From: Salinispora fenicalii
GTDB taxonomy: Bacteria; Actinomycetota; Actinomycetes; Mycobacteriales; Micromonosporaceae
DNA length: 64,000 nt
Assembly (NCBI RefSeq): GCF_000514815.1
Contig: NZ_KI911471.1
Coordinates: 311,062-375,061 of the forward strand
Direction of reading: 5' to 3'
The notes beneath the pieces were generated by a model, which made no database searches, was not told where the DNA came from, and saw only the letters and a list, made by a program, of their open reading frames with translations. Below are positions 42,374 through 49,908 of this stretch, in pieces; positions within the stretch are counted from its first letter, which is position 1; every line of letters starts with the position of its first letter. Position numbers and translations under genes: made by a program.

Positions 42374-43531
42374 GTGCTTACTCAGCCGTTTGTCAACGCC
42401 ATTGCGGAAGCCGAGCGCGTCATCGCCGAGGCGGCCCACGTCCGCGGCCAACAGGATCTGGTCGAGGGCTACGACTACCTGGCTGGCGGCGTGCGGAGCT
42501 CGATCCAGATGGCCTGGGCCTACGACCGCGAATTCCCCTACTTCGTCCGCTCCACCGGCCCGTACACGAAGATGGGCCTCGACAACCCAGACACCCTCTA
42601 CTTTCACGCGTGGCTGCGCGACGACGCGGAATACGTGGTGACCGGCCGTCGGGGCAGCACCGCCGACCTGAGCTTCCAGATCCTCGACGGCTCCTACTCT
42701 CCGGTCAACGTCCCGGGCAGCCTCACCGCCTTCGACGACCGCGAGATCGAAATCGGTGCGGACGGCACCTTCGAGATTCGGTTCGGGCCGGGGCTCTCCG
42801 GCCCGAACGCGTTCCCGCTCGCCCCTGGCTCGGCCATGCTCGTGGTGCGCGAGGTGTTCAGTGACTGGACGACCGAGCGCCCTGGGATGCTGCGTATCCA
42901 CCGCCCCGACACCATCGGCGTGGCTCCGCCACCGCTGACCGAGGAGACCCTGGCCAAGCGCTACGCCGTTGCCGGCAAGATCCTCACCGGTCGGATCCAC
43001 ACGTTCCTCGCGTTCGCCAAGCGGTTCTACCTGAACCTGCCGGTGAATACCCTGACCCCACCCCGGCTCACCCCCGGCGGGCTGGCGACCCAGTATTCGT
43101 CGGTGGGCCACTACCAGCTCGCCGAGGACCAGGCCATGGTGCTCACCGTGCCGGTCTCCGACGCGCCCTACCAGGGCATCCAGCTGGGCAGCATGTGGTA
43201 CATCTCGCTGGACTACAGCAACCACCAGACGAGCCTCACCGTGCCCCAGGCCCGGATCGATCCGGACGGCATGATTCGGTACGTGATCAGCGAGCGCGAC
43301 CCGGGGGTGGCGAACTGGCTGGAGTGCACCGGGCACGATCGCGGCTACGTGCAGCTGCGCTGGCAGCGGCTCTCGCACGCGTTGACCGCCGCCGACGGGC
43401 CGCGGGTGGAGGTGGTCGCGGTGGACGACCTACCCAAGCAAATGCCGTACTACGAGCGGATCGGGCGGGCGGAGTGGCAGGCACGCATCGCCGCCCGACA
43501 GGCCGCGACCGCGGCCCGGATGCTGGGCTGA
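42374..43531 (+). CDS. DUF1214-type protein, Rv3531c-like
   Basis: 385 residues. The second half (DQAMVLTVPVSDAPYQGIQLGSMWYISLDYSNHQTSLTVPQARIDPDGMIRYVIS, then NWLECTGHDRGYVQLRWQ) is of the DUF1214 type, without known activity. The gene has no ribosome site; the GTG directly follows a KstR-covered promoter, so the message is probably leaderless. With the next two genes it repeats the M. tuberculosis order Rv3531c-Rv3530c-Rv3529c, a conserved part of the KstR regulon whose step in cholesterol breakdown is not known to me. Confidence 0.78.
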   Translation: MLTQPFVNAIAEAERVIAEAAHVRGQQDLVEGYDYLAGGVRSSIQMAWAYDREFPYFVRSTGPYTKMGLDNPDTLYFHAWLRDDAEYVVTGRRGSTADLSFQILDGSYSPVNVPGSLTAFDDREIEIGADGTFEIRFGPGLSGPNAFPLAPGSAMLVVREVFSDWTTERPGMLRIHRPDTIGVAPPPLTEETLAKRYAVAGKILTGRIHTFLAFAKRFYLNLPVNTLTPPRLTPGGLATQYSSVGHYQLAEDQAMVLTVPVSDAPYQGIQLGSMWYISLDYSNHQTSLTVPQARIDPDGMIRYVISERDPGVANWLECTGHDRGYVQLRWQRLSHALTAADGPRVEVVAVDDLPKQMPYYERIGRAEWQARIAARQAATAARMLG

Positions 43532-43534
43532 GCC

Positions 43535-44311
43535 GTGCTGCTCGCGGAGAAGATCGTCGTGGTGGCCGGGGTCGGCCCCGGGCTGGGTCAGGCCATCGCG
43601 GTGCGGGCCGCGCAGGCCGGCGCCGACGTGGTTCTCGCCGCCCGCACCGGGTCCTTCCTCACCGAGGTGGCCGGCACGGTGCGGGCGGTGGGTCAGCGGG
43701 CCCTGGCGGTACCCACCGACCTCACCGACGGGGAGTCGAGCGCCGCGCTCGTGCGGGCCGCCCTCGCCGAGTTCGGCCGCGTTGACGTGCTGGTCAGTAA
43801 CGCCTTCGAGATGCCGCCGATGCGCGGTCTCGGGAAGGTCGAACTGGCCGACCTGCGATCGAGCTTCGAGGTCAACGTGCTGGCGGCGCTGCGCCTGACG
43901 CGGCTGCTGACGCCCGCGCTGGTGGAGTCCGGCGGCGCCGTGATCATGGTCAACTCTGCGGTGCTACGCCACTCCCGGCGGGGGTTCGGCCCATACAAGC
44001 TGGCCAAGGCCGCGCTCCTCGCGGCCGCGCAGAATCTCGCCAGTGAGCTCGGGCCGAAGGGCGTGCGGGTCAACTCGGTGGCACCCGGCTGGATCTGGGC
44101 CGACAGCCTGCGACTCTGGTTTGACTACCAGGCGAGCCAGCGTGGCGTGCCGCCCCAACAGCTCTACGACGAGGTCGCGGCCACCACCGACCTGCGCCGG
44201 CTGCCGGTGCCGGACGAGGTCGCCGACGCCGTGCTGTTCCTCGGCTCCGGCCTGGCTCGGGGCATCACCGGCCAGTGCCTCGACGTCAACTGTGGCGAGT
44301 TCCATCACTGA
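43535..44311 (+). CDS. Short-chain dehydrogenase, Rv3530c-like
   Basis: 258-residue SDR. The cofactor motif is GVGPGLGQAIAVRAA (G-x3-G-x-G), the fold markers VLVSNAFE and VNVLAALRL follow, and the active-site Tyr and Lys are in YKLAKAAL after a Ser in MVNSAVLRHS. Arg in ARTG behind the second strand suggests NADP use. It starts four bases after the DUF1214-type gene and is the middle gene of the Rv3531c-3529c-like operon. Its substrate is probably a steroid alcohol or side-chain hydroxyl, by context only. Confidence 0.85.
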   Translation: MLLAEKIVVVAGVGPGLGQAIAVRAAQAGADVVLAARTGSFLTEVAGTVRAVGQRALAVPTDLTDGESSAALVRAALAEFGRVDVLVSNAFEMPPMRGLGKVELADLRSSFEVNVLAALRLTRLLTPALVESGGAVIMVNSAVLRHSRRGFGPYKLAKAALLAAAQNLASELGPKGVRVNSVAPGWIWADSLRLWFDYQASQRGVPPQQLYDEVAATTDLRRLPVPDEVADAVLFLGSGLARGITGQCLDVNCGEFHH

Positions 44312-44326
44312 ACCCCGGGAGCGAGC

Positions 44327-45451
44327 ATGCGCAGCACCCGTACGGACGTCGGAACAATCGAGGACCTACACGCCTCGGCGACCCGGCTCACCGGGCTCGA
44401 CGACTTCGGCGACGACGACTACCGCGAGGGGATGGGCGAGCTGCTCGCGGCGTACCGGGATGAAGCGGCCCTCACGCCCACCGGCAGCAAGGTCTCCCGG
44501 GCATTTCTCCGCGCGGCATTGGTGTCCCGGCTCCTCAGCGAAGCCGCGTGGCGGCAGTTCCCGGAGTACGCCGAGGTCCCGGTCGCCCGGCCGGTCTTCG
44601 TGACCGGCCTGCCCCGTACCGGAACCACCGCCCTGCATCGGCTGCTGGCCGCCGACCCCGCGCACCAGGGGCTCGAGCTGTGGCTGACCGAGGTCCCCCA
44701 ACCCCGTCCGCCGCGCCACACCTGGGAGTCAAATCTCGGCTACGCCAGCCTGCAGGCCGGCTATGAGCAGTACCACGAGACCAACCCGAGCCTGCGGGGC
44801 GCGCACTACACCGCGGCCGACCAGGTGGAGGAGTGCTGGCGGTTGCTGCGGCAGTCCATGATGTCGGTCTCCTTCGAGTGCCTGGCGTACCTGCCGAGCT
44901 ATTCGCGGTGGTTGAGTGCGCAGGACTGGACTGCTGCCTATCGGCGGCACCGGCGCAACCTCCAGCTCATCGGTCTGTACGACCGAGATCGTCGCTGGGT
45001 GCTGAAGAACCCGAGCCACCTGTTTGCCCTGGACGCGCTGCTCGCCGTCTACCCCGACGCCGTGGTGATTCAGACGCATCGTGCGCCGCGGGAGGTTGTC
45101 GCCTCGGTCTGCAGCCTCAACGCGCAGGCGTGCGAGGGCTGGTCGGAGTTGTTCCGCGGGGAGGTGCTCGGTGGGGCGCAGGTGCAGCTCTGGTCGCGTG
45201 GGCTGCGGCGGTTCATGGCCGACCGCGAGCGACACGACCCCGCACACTTCATCGATGTCAACTACGACGACTTCGTGGCCGACCCGATCCGGGTCGTGGC
45301 GGGGATCTACGACCGGTTGGGGGTCCGGTTGACCGCTGTCGCGCGCGCCGCGATGCTCTCGCTGCATCAGCAACGAGAGCGTCCCGCGCACCGTTATCAC
45401 CTGGCCGATTTCGGGCTGACCCCGGCTGCGGTGGACGCCGCCTTCGCTTAG
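44327..45451 (+). CDS. Sulfotransferase-family protein, Rv3529c-like
   Basis: 374 residues of the sulfotransferase_3 type. The 5'-PSB loop for the PAPS cofactor is VFVTGLPRTGTTALHRLLAADP (about 89-110). The 3'-phosphate region is VLKNPSHLFALDALLAVYPDAVVIQTHRAPREVVAS (about 224-260). LHELWLTEVPQPRPPRHTW-like EL-WLTE and the tail ERPAHRYHLADFGL are typical. Being the third gene of a KstR-controlled operon, it may sulfate a sterol or a CoA-linked intermediate, or use the fold for another transfer. It overlaps the next, convergent gene by four bases. Confidence 0.82.
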   Translation: MRSTRTDVGTIEDLHASATRLTGLDDFGDDDYREGMGELLAAYRDEAALTPTGSKVSRAFLRAALVSRLLSEAAWRQFPEYAEVPVARPVFVTGLPRTGTTALHRLLAADPAHQGLELWLTEVPQPRPPRHTWESNLGYASLQAGYEQYHETNPSLRGAHYTAADQVEECWRLLRQSMMSVSFECLAYLPSYSRWLSAQDWTAAYRRHRRNLQLIGLYDRDRRWVLKNPSHLFALDALLAVYPDAVVIQTHRAPREVVASVCSLNAQACEGWSELFRGEVLGGAQVQLWSRGLRRFMADRERHDPAHFIDVNYDDFVADPIRVVAGIYDRLGVRLTAVARAAMLSLHQQRERPAHRYHLADFGLTPAAVDAAFA

Positions 45452-46320
45452 TGGACTTTGCTGATGACCTCGTCGGCGAAGCGGCGGATGCCGTCCCGCT
45501 TGGCCGCGAGTTCGCCGTCGAAGCCGACGCCGTAGAAGCGCCAGGGCACCACGATCGCGTCGGTCACGCCGGCCTCGGCCTGTTGCTGGAAGCCCGCCAA
45601 GCCGAATCGGTCAATGCAGACCGCCTGGATCTCGAACGGCTGGTCGGCTCGGTCGTACTCGCGGCGTAGCCGGGCAAGTTGGTCGATCGCCGTGCGTAGC
45701 TCGTCGAAGCGCATCATGGCGGAGGACCAGCCGTCGCCCAGCCGGGCCGCACGGCGCAACGCCGCGTTGCTGTGGCCACCCACGTAGATCGGGATCTGCT
45801 CGGTCGGGGCCGGGCTCATCTGTAGCCGGCCGAAGTCGAAGTGCTTGCCGTGGTGCTCCACCATGCCACCGCCCAGGATCAGCCGCAGCACTTCAATCGC
45901 CTCATCGCCCCGGGTGCCGCGGGCGGTGAACGGCACGTCGCACCAGAGTGACTCCTCTGGCGACCAGCCCAGCCCGACGCCGAGCCCGAACCGGTTACCG
46001 GTCAGGTTCGCCACCGAGCCGACCTGCCGTGCCAAGAGCACCGGGTTACGGGGCCCGAGTTTGAGCACCTGGGTGTGAAACCGGATCCGGCTGGTGGCGG
46101 CACCGAGTACGGCGGCGGTCACCAGCGGGTCAGCCCAGGGGGTCTGGGCGTCCCAGAATCGACTGCCATCCGGAGTGTATGGATACCGGGCGCTGACCTC
46201 CTCGGAGTAGAAGAGGGAGTCGGGGAGGGCGATGGCCGAGAACCCACACTCCTCAGCGGTTTGCGTCAGGTCGACGAGCTGGTCGAGCGGGCTGAGCGCG
46301 ATACCGAGGCTGAATTTCAT
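45448..46320 (-). CDS. LLM-class F420-dependent oxidoreductase, Rv3520c-like
   Basis: 290-residue luciferase-like TIM barrel: KFSLGIALSPLDQLVDLTQTAEECGFSAIALPDS, RFHTQVLKLGPRNPVLLARQVGSVANLTGNRFGLGVGLGWSPEE and IPIYVGGHSNAALRRAARLGDGW. The set matches Rv3520c, which lies in the M. tuberculosis cholesterol region and is predicted to use F420. A KstR-type site precedes it. TACAGT sits six bases from the ATG, so the message may be leaderless. Confidence 0.83.
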   Translation of the reverse strand: MKFSLGIALSPLDQLVDLTQTAEECGFSAIALPDSLFYSEEVSARYPYTPDGSRFWDAQTPWADPLVTAAVLGAATSRIRFHTQVLKLGPRNPVLLARQVGSVANLTGNRFGLGVGLGWSPEESLWCDVPFTARGTRGDEAIEVLRLILGGGMVEHHGKHFDFGRLQMSPAPTEQIPIYVGGHSNAALRRAARLGDGWSSAMMRFDELRTAIDQLARLRREYDRADQPFEIQAVCIDRFGLAGFQQQAEAGVTDAIVVPWRFYGVGFDGELAAKRDGIRRFADEVISKVH

Positions 46321-46328
46321 CTACAAAC

Positions 46329-46342
46329 TGTAACGTGTTCTA
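46329..46342. promoter_or_regulatory. KstR-type operator before the F420 oxidoreductase
   Basis: TGTAACGTGTTCTA. Read on the minus strand it overlaps TACAGT, which is six bases before the ATG at 46320. Confidence 0.78.
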
Positions 46343-46393
46343 TTCTCTGGCGGGAAGGCCTGGGGTGGTCCTTTCGGGTCGCATTCAGGGTCG

Positions 46394-46407
46394 ACCAAGC
46401 GTTTGCT
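46394..46407. promoter_or_regulatory. Weak KstR2-like site before an SDR gene
   Basis: ACCAAGCGTTTGCT differs from AnCAAGnnCTTGnT by one core base (TTTG for CTTG). TAGCAT (46415-46420) six bases before the ATG at 46427 could be the -10 box of a leaderless message. Confidence 0.5.
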
Positions 46408-46426
46408 CGCGGGTTAGCATCGGTCA

Positions 46427-47185
46427 ATGGAGCCCCTCGATTTCGCCGGTCGTGCTGTGGTTGTTACCGGGGGGACGCGAGGCGTCGGTGCCGCGATCGC
46501 CGCGGCATTCCGCGCGGCGGGCGCTCGGGTGCTGGTCTGTGGCCGGACCCAGCCGTCCTCGGTGGTGCCCGACTTCGTCCCGGCTGATGTCCGTGATCCG
46601 GAACAGGCCGCCGCGTTGGTGGCGGCGGCGGTCGACCGGTTCGGCCGCCTCGACGTGCTGGTGAACAACGCAGGTGGTGCGCCGCCAGTGGCGGCCGCCA
46701 GCGCCTCGCCCCGGCTGCACGCCAAGATTGTTGAGCTCAACCTCGTTGCCCCGTTGCATGTTTCGCAGGCGGCCAACACGATCATGCAACAACAGCCCGG
46801 TGGCGGGGTCATCGTCATGGTCGGGAGTGTCAGCGGCACCCGCCCGTCGCCCGGCTCCGCGGCATATGGTGCCGCCAAGGCCGGTCTACACAATCTGGCG
46901 ACGAGTCTGGCCGCCGAGTGGGCGCCGGCGGTGCGGGTGAACAGTGTCGTCCCTGGCCCGGTGACTGGTGACGCGGGCCTCCAGCTGGACCCGGCGGCGG
47001 TGGCACGCACCGTACCCCTGGGGCGACCCGCGACGCCGGCCGAGGTCGCCGGAGTGTGTCTGCTGTTGGCCTCCCCGCTGGCCTCCTATGTGTCCGGGGC
47101 GGCGGTGGCGGTGCACGGCGGTGGCGAGTGGCCGGGCTATCTTGCGGATCTGCGGGCACAGGTGCCGCCCCCGGCCCAGCGGTAG
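46427..47185 (+). CDS. Short-chain dehydrogenase
   Basis: 252-residue SDR: cofactor loop VVTGGTRGVGAAIAAAF (T-G-G-x3-G-x-G), VLVNNAGGAPP, the catalytic Ser in VMVGSVSG and Tyr-Lys in YGAAKAGL, then VRVNSVVPGPV. It is probably a C/D-ring or side-chain hydroxyacyl/hydroxysteroid dehydrogenase by context, since it lies between KstR-regulated genes and has a weak KstR2-like palindrome upstream. It is not close enough to a characterised enzyme for me to name it. No ribosome site is visible, which fits the possible leaderless start. Confidence 0.82.
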   Translation: MEPLDFAGRAVVVTGGTRGVGAAIAAAFRAAGARVLVCGRTQPSSVVPDFVPADVRDPEQAAALVAAAVDRFGRLDVLVNNAGGAPPVAAASASPRLHAKIVELNLVAPLHVSQAANTIMQQQPGGGVIVMVGSVSGTRPSPGSAAYGAAKAGLHNLATSLAAEWAPAVRVNSVVPGPVTGDAGLQLDPAAVARTVPLGRPATPAEVAGVCLLLASPLASYVSGAAVAVHGGGEWPGYLADLRAQVPPPAQR

Positions 47186-47252
47186 CTCCGCCACGGCGCT
47201 CCGGACTCGCTCCCGGCCCAGCGGTAGCTTCGCCACGGCGCTCCGGACTCGC
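47170..47252. repeat. 41-bp tandem direct repeat
   Basis: Copies at 47170-47210 and 47212-47252 are the same but for one base (GTAGCTC against GTAGCTT). The first copy contains the last codons and stop of the SDR gene. It is a local duplication; no function is apparent. Confidence 0.85.
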
Positions 47253-47294
47253 CGTCGGACTACGGCTCCGTTCCGGGCGGCGCGGCCGAACGGC

Positions 47295-47777
47295 TCAGGT
47301 CACCAGTCGGCGGTGATCCCAGCTGACCACCCGCCGCGGCTCGACCAGATAGGCCGCCCGCTTGGCCGCCGTGTGCGCGACATAACCGTCGAGCGCCGCT
47401 GCCACCTCACCGGGGGGCAGGTCGCCCGCCGCCAGGGGGCTGGGCATCCGCGCGGCGATCAGGCGGCCGACTGCGGTCACCTCCGCCAGGTCGTCGATCC
47501 GGGTGACCTCACCGGTCACCTGAACACCGCGCAGCTCGAAGTAGCCGTCGCCCTCCTCGACCAGGCAGGTCACCCGTGGGTCCCGGGACATGTTCCGGGC
47601 CTTCTGCGAAGCGTGATAGGTCCAGAAGGCGATGCGTCCGTCGTGCATCGCGTAGAACATGCTGACCAGGTGTGGCGTGCCGTCCCGGTTCACGGTCGCG
47701 AGCTGGAGCTTCCGGCTCCGGGCCAAGTGTTCTGCGATGGCCGCGGGCGGCATCGCTACCGTGGCGCGTTGGTTCAC
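47295..47777 (-). CDS. PPOX-class flavin/F420-binding protein
   Basis: 160 residues with the split-barrel fold of the pyridoxamine 5'-phosphate oxidase superfamily: KLQLATVNRDGTPHLVSMFYAMHDGRIAFWTYHASQKARNMSRDPRVTCLVEEGDGYFELRGVQVTGEV. In actinobacteria such proteins use FMN or F420 to reduce enones and other compounds. It lies 66 bases after the 3-alpha/20-beta-HSD-like gene on the same strand, and may be co-transcribed with it. Substrate unknown. Confidence 0.83.
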   Translation of the reverse strand: MNQRATVAMPPAAIAEHLARSRKLQLATVNRDGTPHLVSMFYAMHDGRIAFWTYHASQKARNMSRDPRVTCLVEEGDGYFELRGVQVTGEVTRIDDLAEVTAVGRLIAARMPSPLAAGDLPPGEVAAALDGYVAHTAAKRAAYLVEPRRVVSWDHRRLVT

Positions 47778-47843
47778 GAGTCCTCGCCTTCCGTACCGCT
47801 GCTCTGGTCGGCCACGGCCGCCCCTCGAGCCAGAAAGGTCATC

Positions 47844-48605
47844 TCAATATCCTGGCCCGGACAGGAGCCCGCCGTCAGCCACGAACTCGGCCCCCGTGGT
47901 GTACGACGACTCGTCCGAGGCGAGGAATGCCACCAGTCGGGAGATCTCCACCGGCTCGGCGAAACGGGCGATCGGCAGCGATTTGAGGAACGCATCCGAG
48001 TCGACGGCGGGCATGGTTTCGGCGGCGGCCAGCGCCATTCGGGTCAGCACGCCGCCGGGGTGAACTGAGTTGACCCGGATGCCGACCGGCCCGAGCTCCT
48101 GGGCCGCGGACTTGGTGATGCCGCGGATCCCGAACTTGCTGGCGCTGTAGGCCGAGAGGCCGGCCGCGCCGACGAACCCCTCGATCGATGACACGTTGAC
48201 GATCGATCCACCGCCGGCCCTCGTCATCGTCGGCGCCACGGTGTGGATGCCGAGCCAACAGCCGGTGAGGTTGACGTTGATCACGCGGCGGAACTCGGCC
48301 GGATCCATCGTGGCGATTGGTGCGTGCCGGAAGACGCCGGCGTTGTTGACCAGCACGTCGAGTCGGTCGAACGCCGTCAGCGCGGTGGCGACCGCGGCGG
48401 CCCACTCCTGTTCGCTGGTGACGTCGTGGTGCACATAGCGGCAATGATCAGGACCGAGGCCGTCGGCGACGGCAGCGCCACGGTCGTCGAGGATGTCGCC
48501 GATGACCACCCGGGCGCCCTCGGCCACGAACTGCCGGGCATGTGCTTTGCCCATGCCGCGTGCGCCGCCGGTGATGAGCGCCACCTTGCCGTCCAGTCGC
48601 CCCAT
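47844..48605 (-). CDS. 3-alpha/20-beta-hydroxysteroid dehydrogenase-like SDR (FabG3 type)
   Basis: 253-residue SDR closely following M. tuberculosis Rv2002 (FabG3) and Streptomyces 3-alpha,20-beta-HSD: GRLDGKVALITGGARGMGKAHARQFVAEGARVVIGDILDD, VLVNNAGV, INVSSIEGF-like VNVSSIEGFVG, YSASKFGIRGITKSAAQELGPVGIRVNSVHPGGVLT and ASDESSYTTGAEFVADGG. Asp in GDILD predicts NAD. It would interconvert hydroxy- and ketosteroids. AGGAGG before the ATG sets the start. A CAAG-CG-CTTG palindrome 12 bp upstream suggests KstR2 control. Confidence 0.88.
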   Translation of the reverse strand: MGRLDGKVALITGGARGMGKAHARQFVAEGARVVIGDILDDRGAAVADGLGPDHCRYVHHDVTSEQEWAAAVATALTAFDRLDVLVNNAGVFRHAPIATMDPAEFRRVINVNLTGCWLGIHTVAPTMTRAGGGSIVNVSSIEGFVGAAGLSAYSASKFGIRGITKSAAQELGPVGIRVNSVHPGGVLTRMALAAAETMPAVDSDAFLKSLPIARFAEPVEISRLVAFLASDESSYTTGAEFVADGGLLSGPGY

Positions 48606-48616
48606 CAAGCCCTCCT

Positions 48617-48630
48617 GCCAAGCGCTTGCT
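48617..48630. promoter_or_regulatory. KstR2-type operator before the hydroxysteroid dehydrogenase
   Basis: GCCAAGCGCTTGCT, core CAAG-CG-CTTG perfect. As at fadD3, a minus-strand -10-like hexamer (TATGCT, 48635-48640) lies next to it, four bases away from the outer base of the site. Confidence 0.75.
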
Positions 48631-48741
48631 TGGTAGCATAGCATCGGCGCGACACCGGTGCCGCAACAGAAAACGGCCGCCGCGGCTCCAGCCGCAGCGG
48701 CCGTGGACAATCGCGTTGTCGCTGGACCTGATGGGGATTCC

Positions 48742-49761
48742 TCAGGGGACGAGGACCACCTTGCCGACGTTGCGGCGTTCGCCGATCCGGCGGTGTGCCG
48801 CGGCGGCCTCCTCGAACGGAAACACCTGGTCGATCCGGGGTTTGATCGCACCCTCGCGCCACAGGTCCAGCAGCGCCGTCAGCTCCTCACGCAGCAGGTC
48901 GGTGCGTTCCCACAGGTGCCCCAGATTGACGCCACTGACCGTGTGGTTGCGGTCCATCATCCCGTACGGCGTCAGCAGCGGTACGCCGGTTAGCTGACCG
49001 AGGAGCCGGCGATAGCTGCGCCGTTCCCCGGTGGACAGGTTGGCGAAGCCGTACGCGATGAGCTGCCCAACCGGCCGGAGCAGGCTGATCCCGCGCTTCC
49101 AGTCGCGACCGCCCAGCGAGTCCAGCACCAGGTCGAGCCCTTCGCCGCCGGTGAGCTCCCGTACCCGCGCGACGTAGTCCTCAGTGCGGTAGTCGATGGG
49201 ATGGGTGCAGCCCTCCTCGCGGAGCACGGCGTGTTTGGCCGCCGAGGCGGTACCGAAGGTGACGACTCCCGGTACGGTGCGGCACAGCTGCAGCACCGCG
49301 GTGCCGACCCCACCCGCGGCCATGTGCACCAGGACGCGGGCCTCGGGGCGGAGGTTCGCTACCCGAAAGAGCATGTGGTAGGCGGTCAGGTAGTTGACCG
49401 GGATCGCGGCTCCCTCGATGAAGTCGAGATCGTCGGGCATCGGCAGCACCCGCTCGGCGGGCACGCAAACGGTGTCGGCGTGGCCACCGAAGCGCACCAG
49501 GGCCAGCACCCGCTGCCCCACCTCGAGGCCGGTGACCTCGGCGTCGACGGCGTCCACGACCCCGGCTACCTCGTAGCCCACCACGGACGGCGGCTTCGGA
49601 GCGTCCGGGTACAGCCCTTGCCGGGCCATGACCTCGGCAAAGTTCAATCCGCAGGCGCGGACCGCGATGCGCACCTCACCGTGTCCCGGTTGCGGATCGG
49701 GAGTTTCCCGTACCGCAAGGACCTCGGGCCCACCCGCCTTGGTGATCCAGACAGCGCGCAT
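48742..49761 (-). CDS. Zinc-independent quinone oxidoreductase-type MDR
   Basis: 339 residues of the medium-chain dehydrogenase/reductase superfamily, quinone oxidoreductase/VAT1 branch: MRAVWITKAGGPEVLAVRETPDPQPGHGEVRIAV, CGLNFAEVMARQGLYP, GYEVAGVVDAV, the NADPH motif AAGGVGTAVLQL and LVLDSLGG. The Cys/His zinc ligands are absent. It probably reduces an enone or enoyl-CoA with NADPH. GAGGA five bases before ATG 49761 decides the start. It has no steroid operator of its own that I can see. Confidence 0.85.
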   Translation of the reverse strand: MRAVWITKAGGPEVLAVRETPDPQPGHGEVRIAVRACGLNFAEVMARQGLYPDAPKPPSVVGYEVAGVVDAVDAEVTGLEVGQRVLALVRFGGHADTVCVPAERVLPMPDDLDFIEGAAIPVNYLTAYHMLFRVANLRPEARVLVHMAAGGVGTAVLQLCRTVPGVVTFGTASAAKHAVLREEGCTHPIDYRTEDYVARVRELTGGEGLDLVLDSLGGRDWKRGISLLRPVGQLIAYGFANLSTGERRSYRRLLGQLTGVPLLTPYGMMDRNHTVSGVNLGHLWERTDLLREELTALLDLWREGAIKPRIDQVFPFEEAAAAHRRIGERRNVGKVVLVP

Positions 49762-49908
49762 CGATTCCTCGACCTCCAACGGTTACGCCGACTACTCCGC
49801 CTGCGGTCACCCGCTCGCCCGGGTGTTGGCCGCCTGGGCTACCCGGGCGAGGCGGTGACTGCTGAAGGCCAGCGTAGGGGGTGTTGGTGGGCCCGAGACG
49901 GTGGGCCG

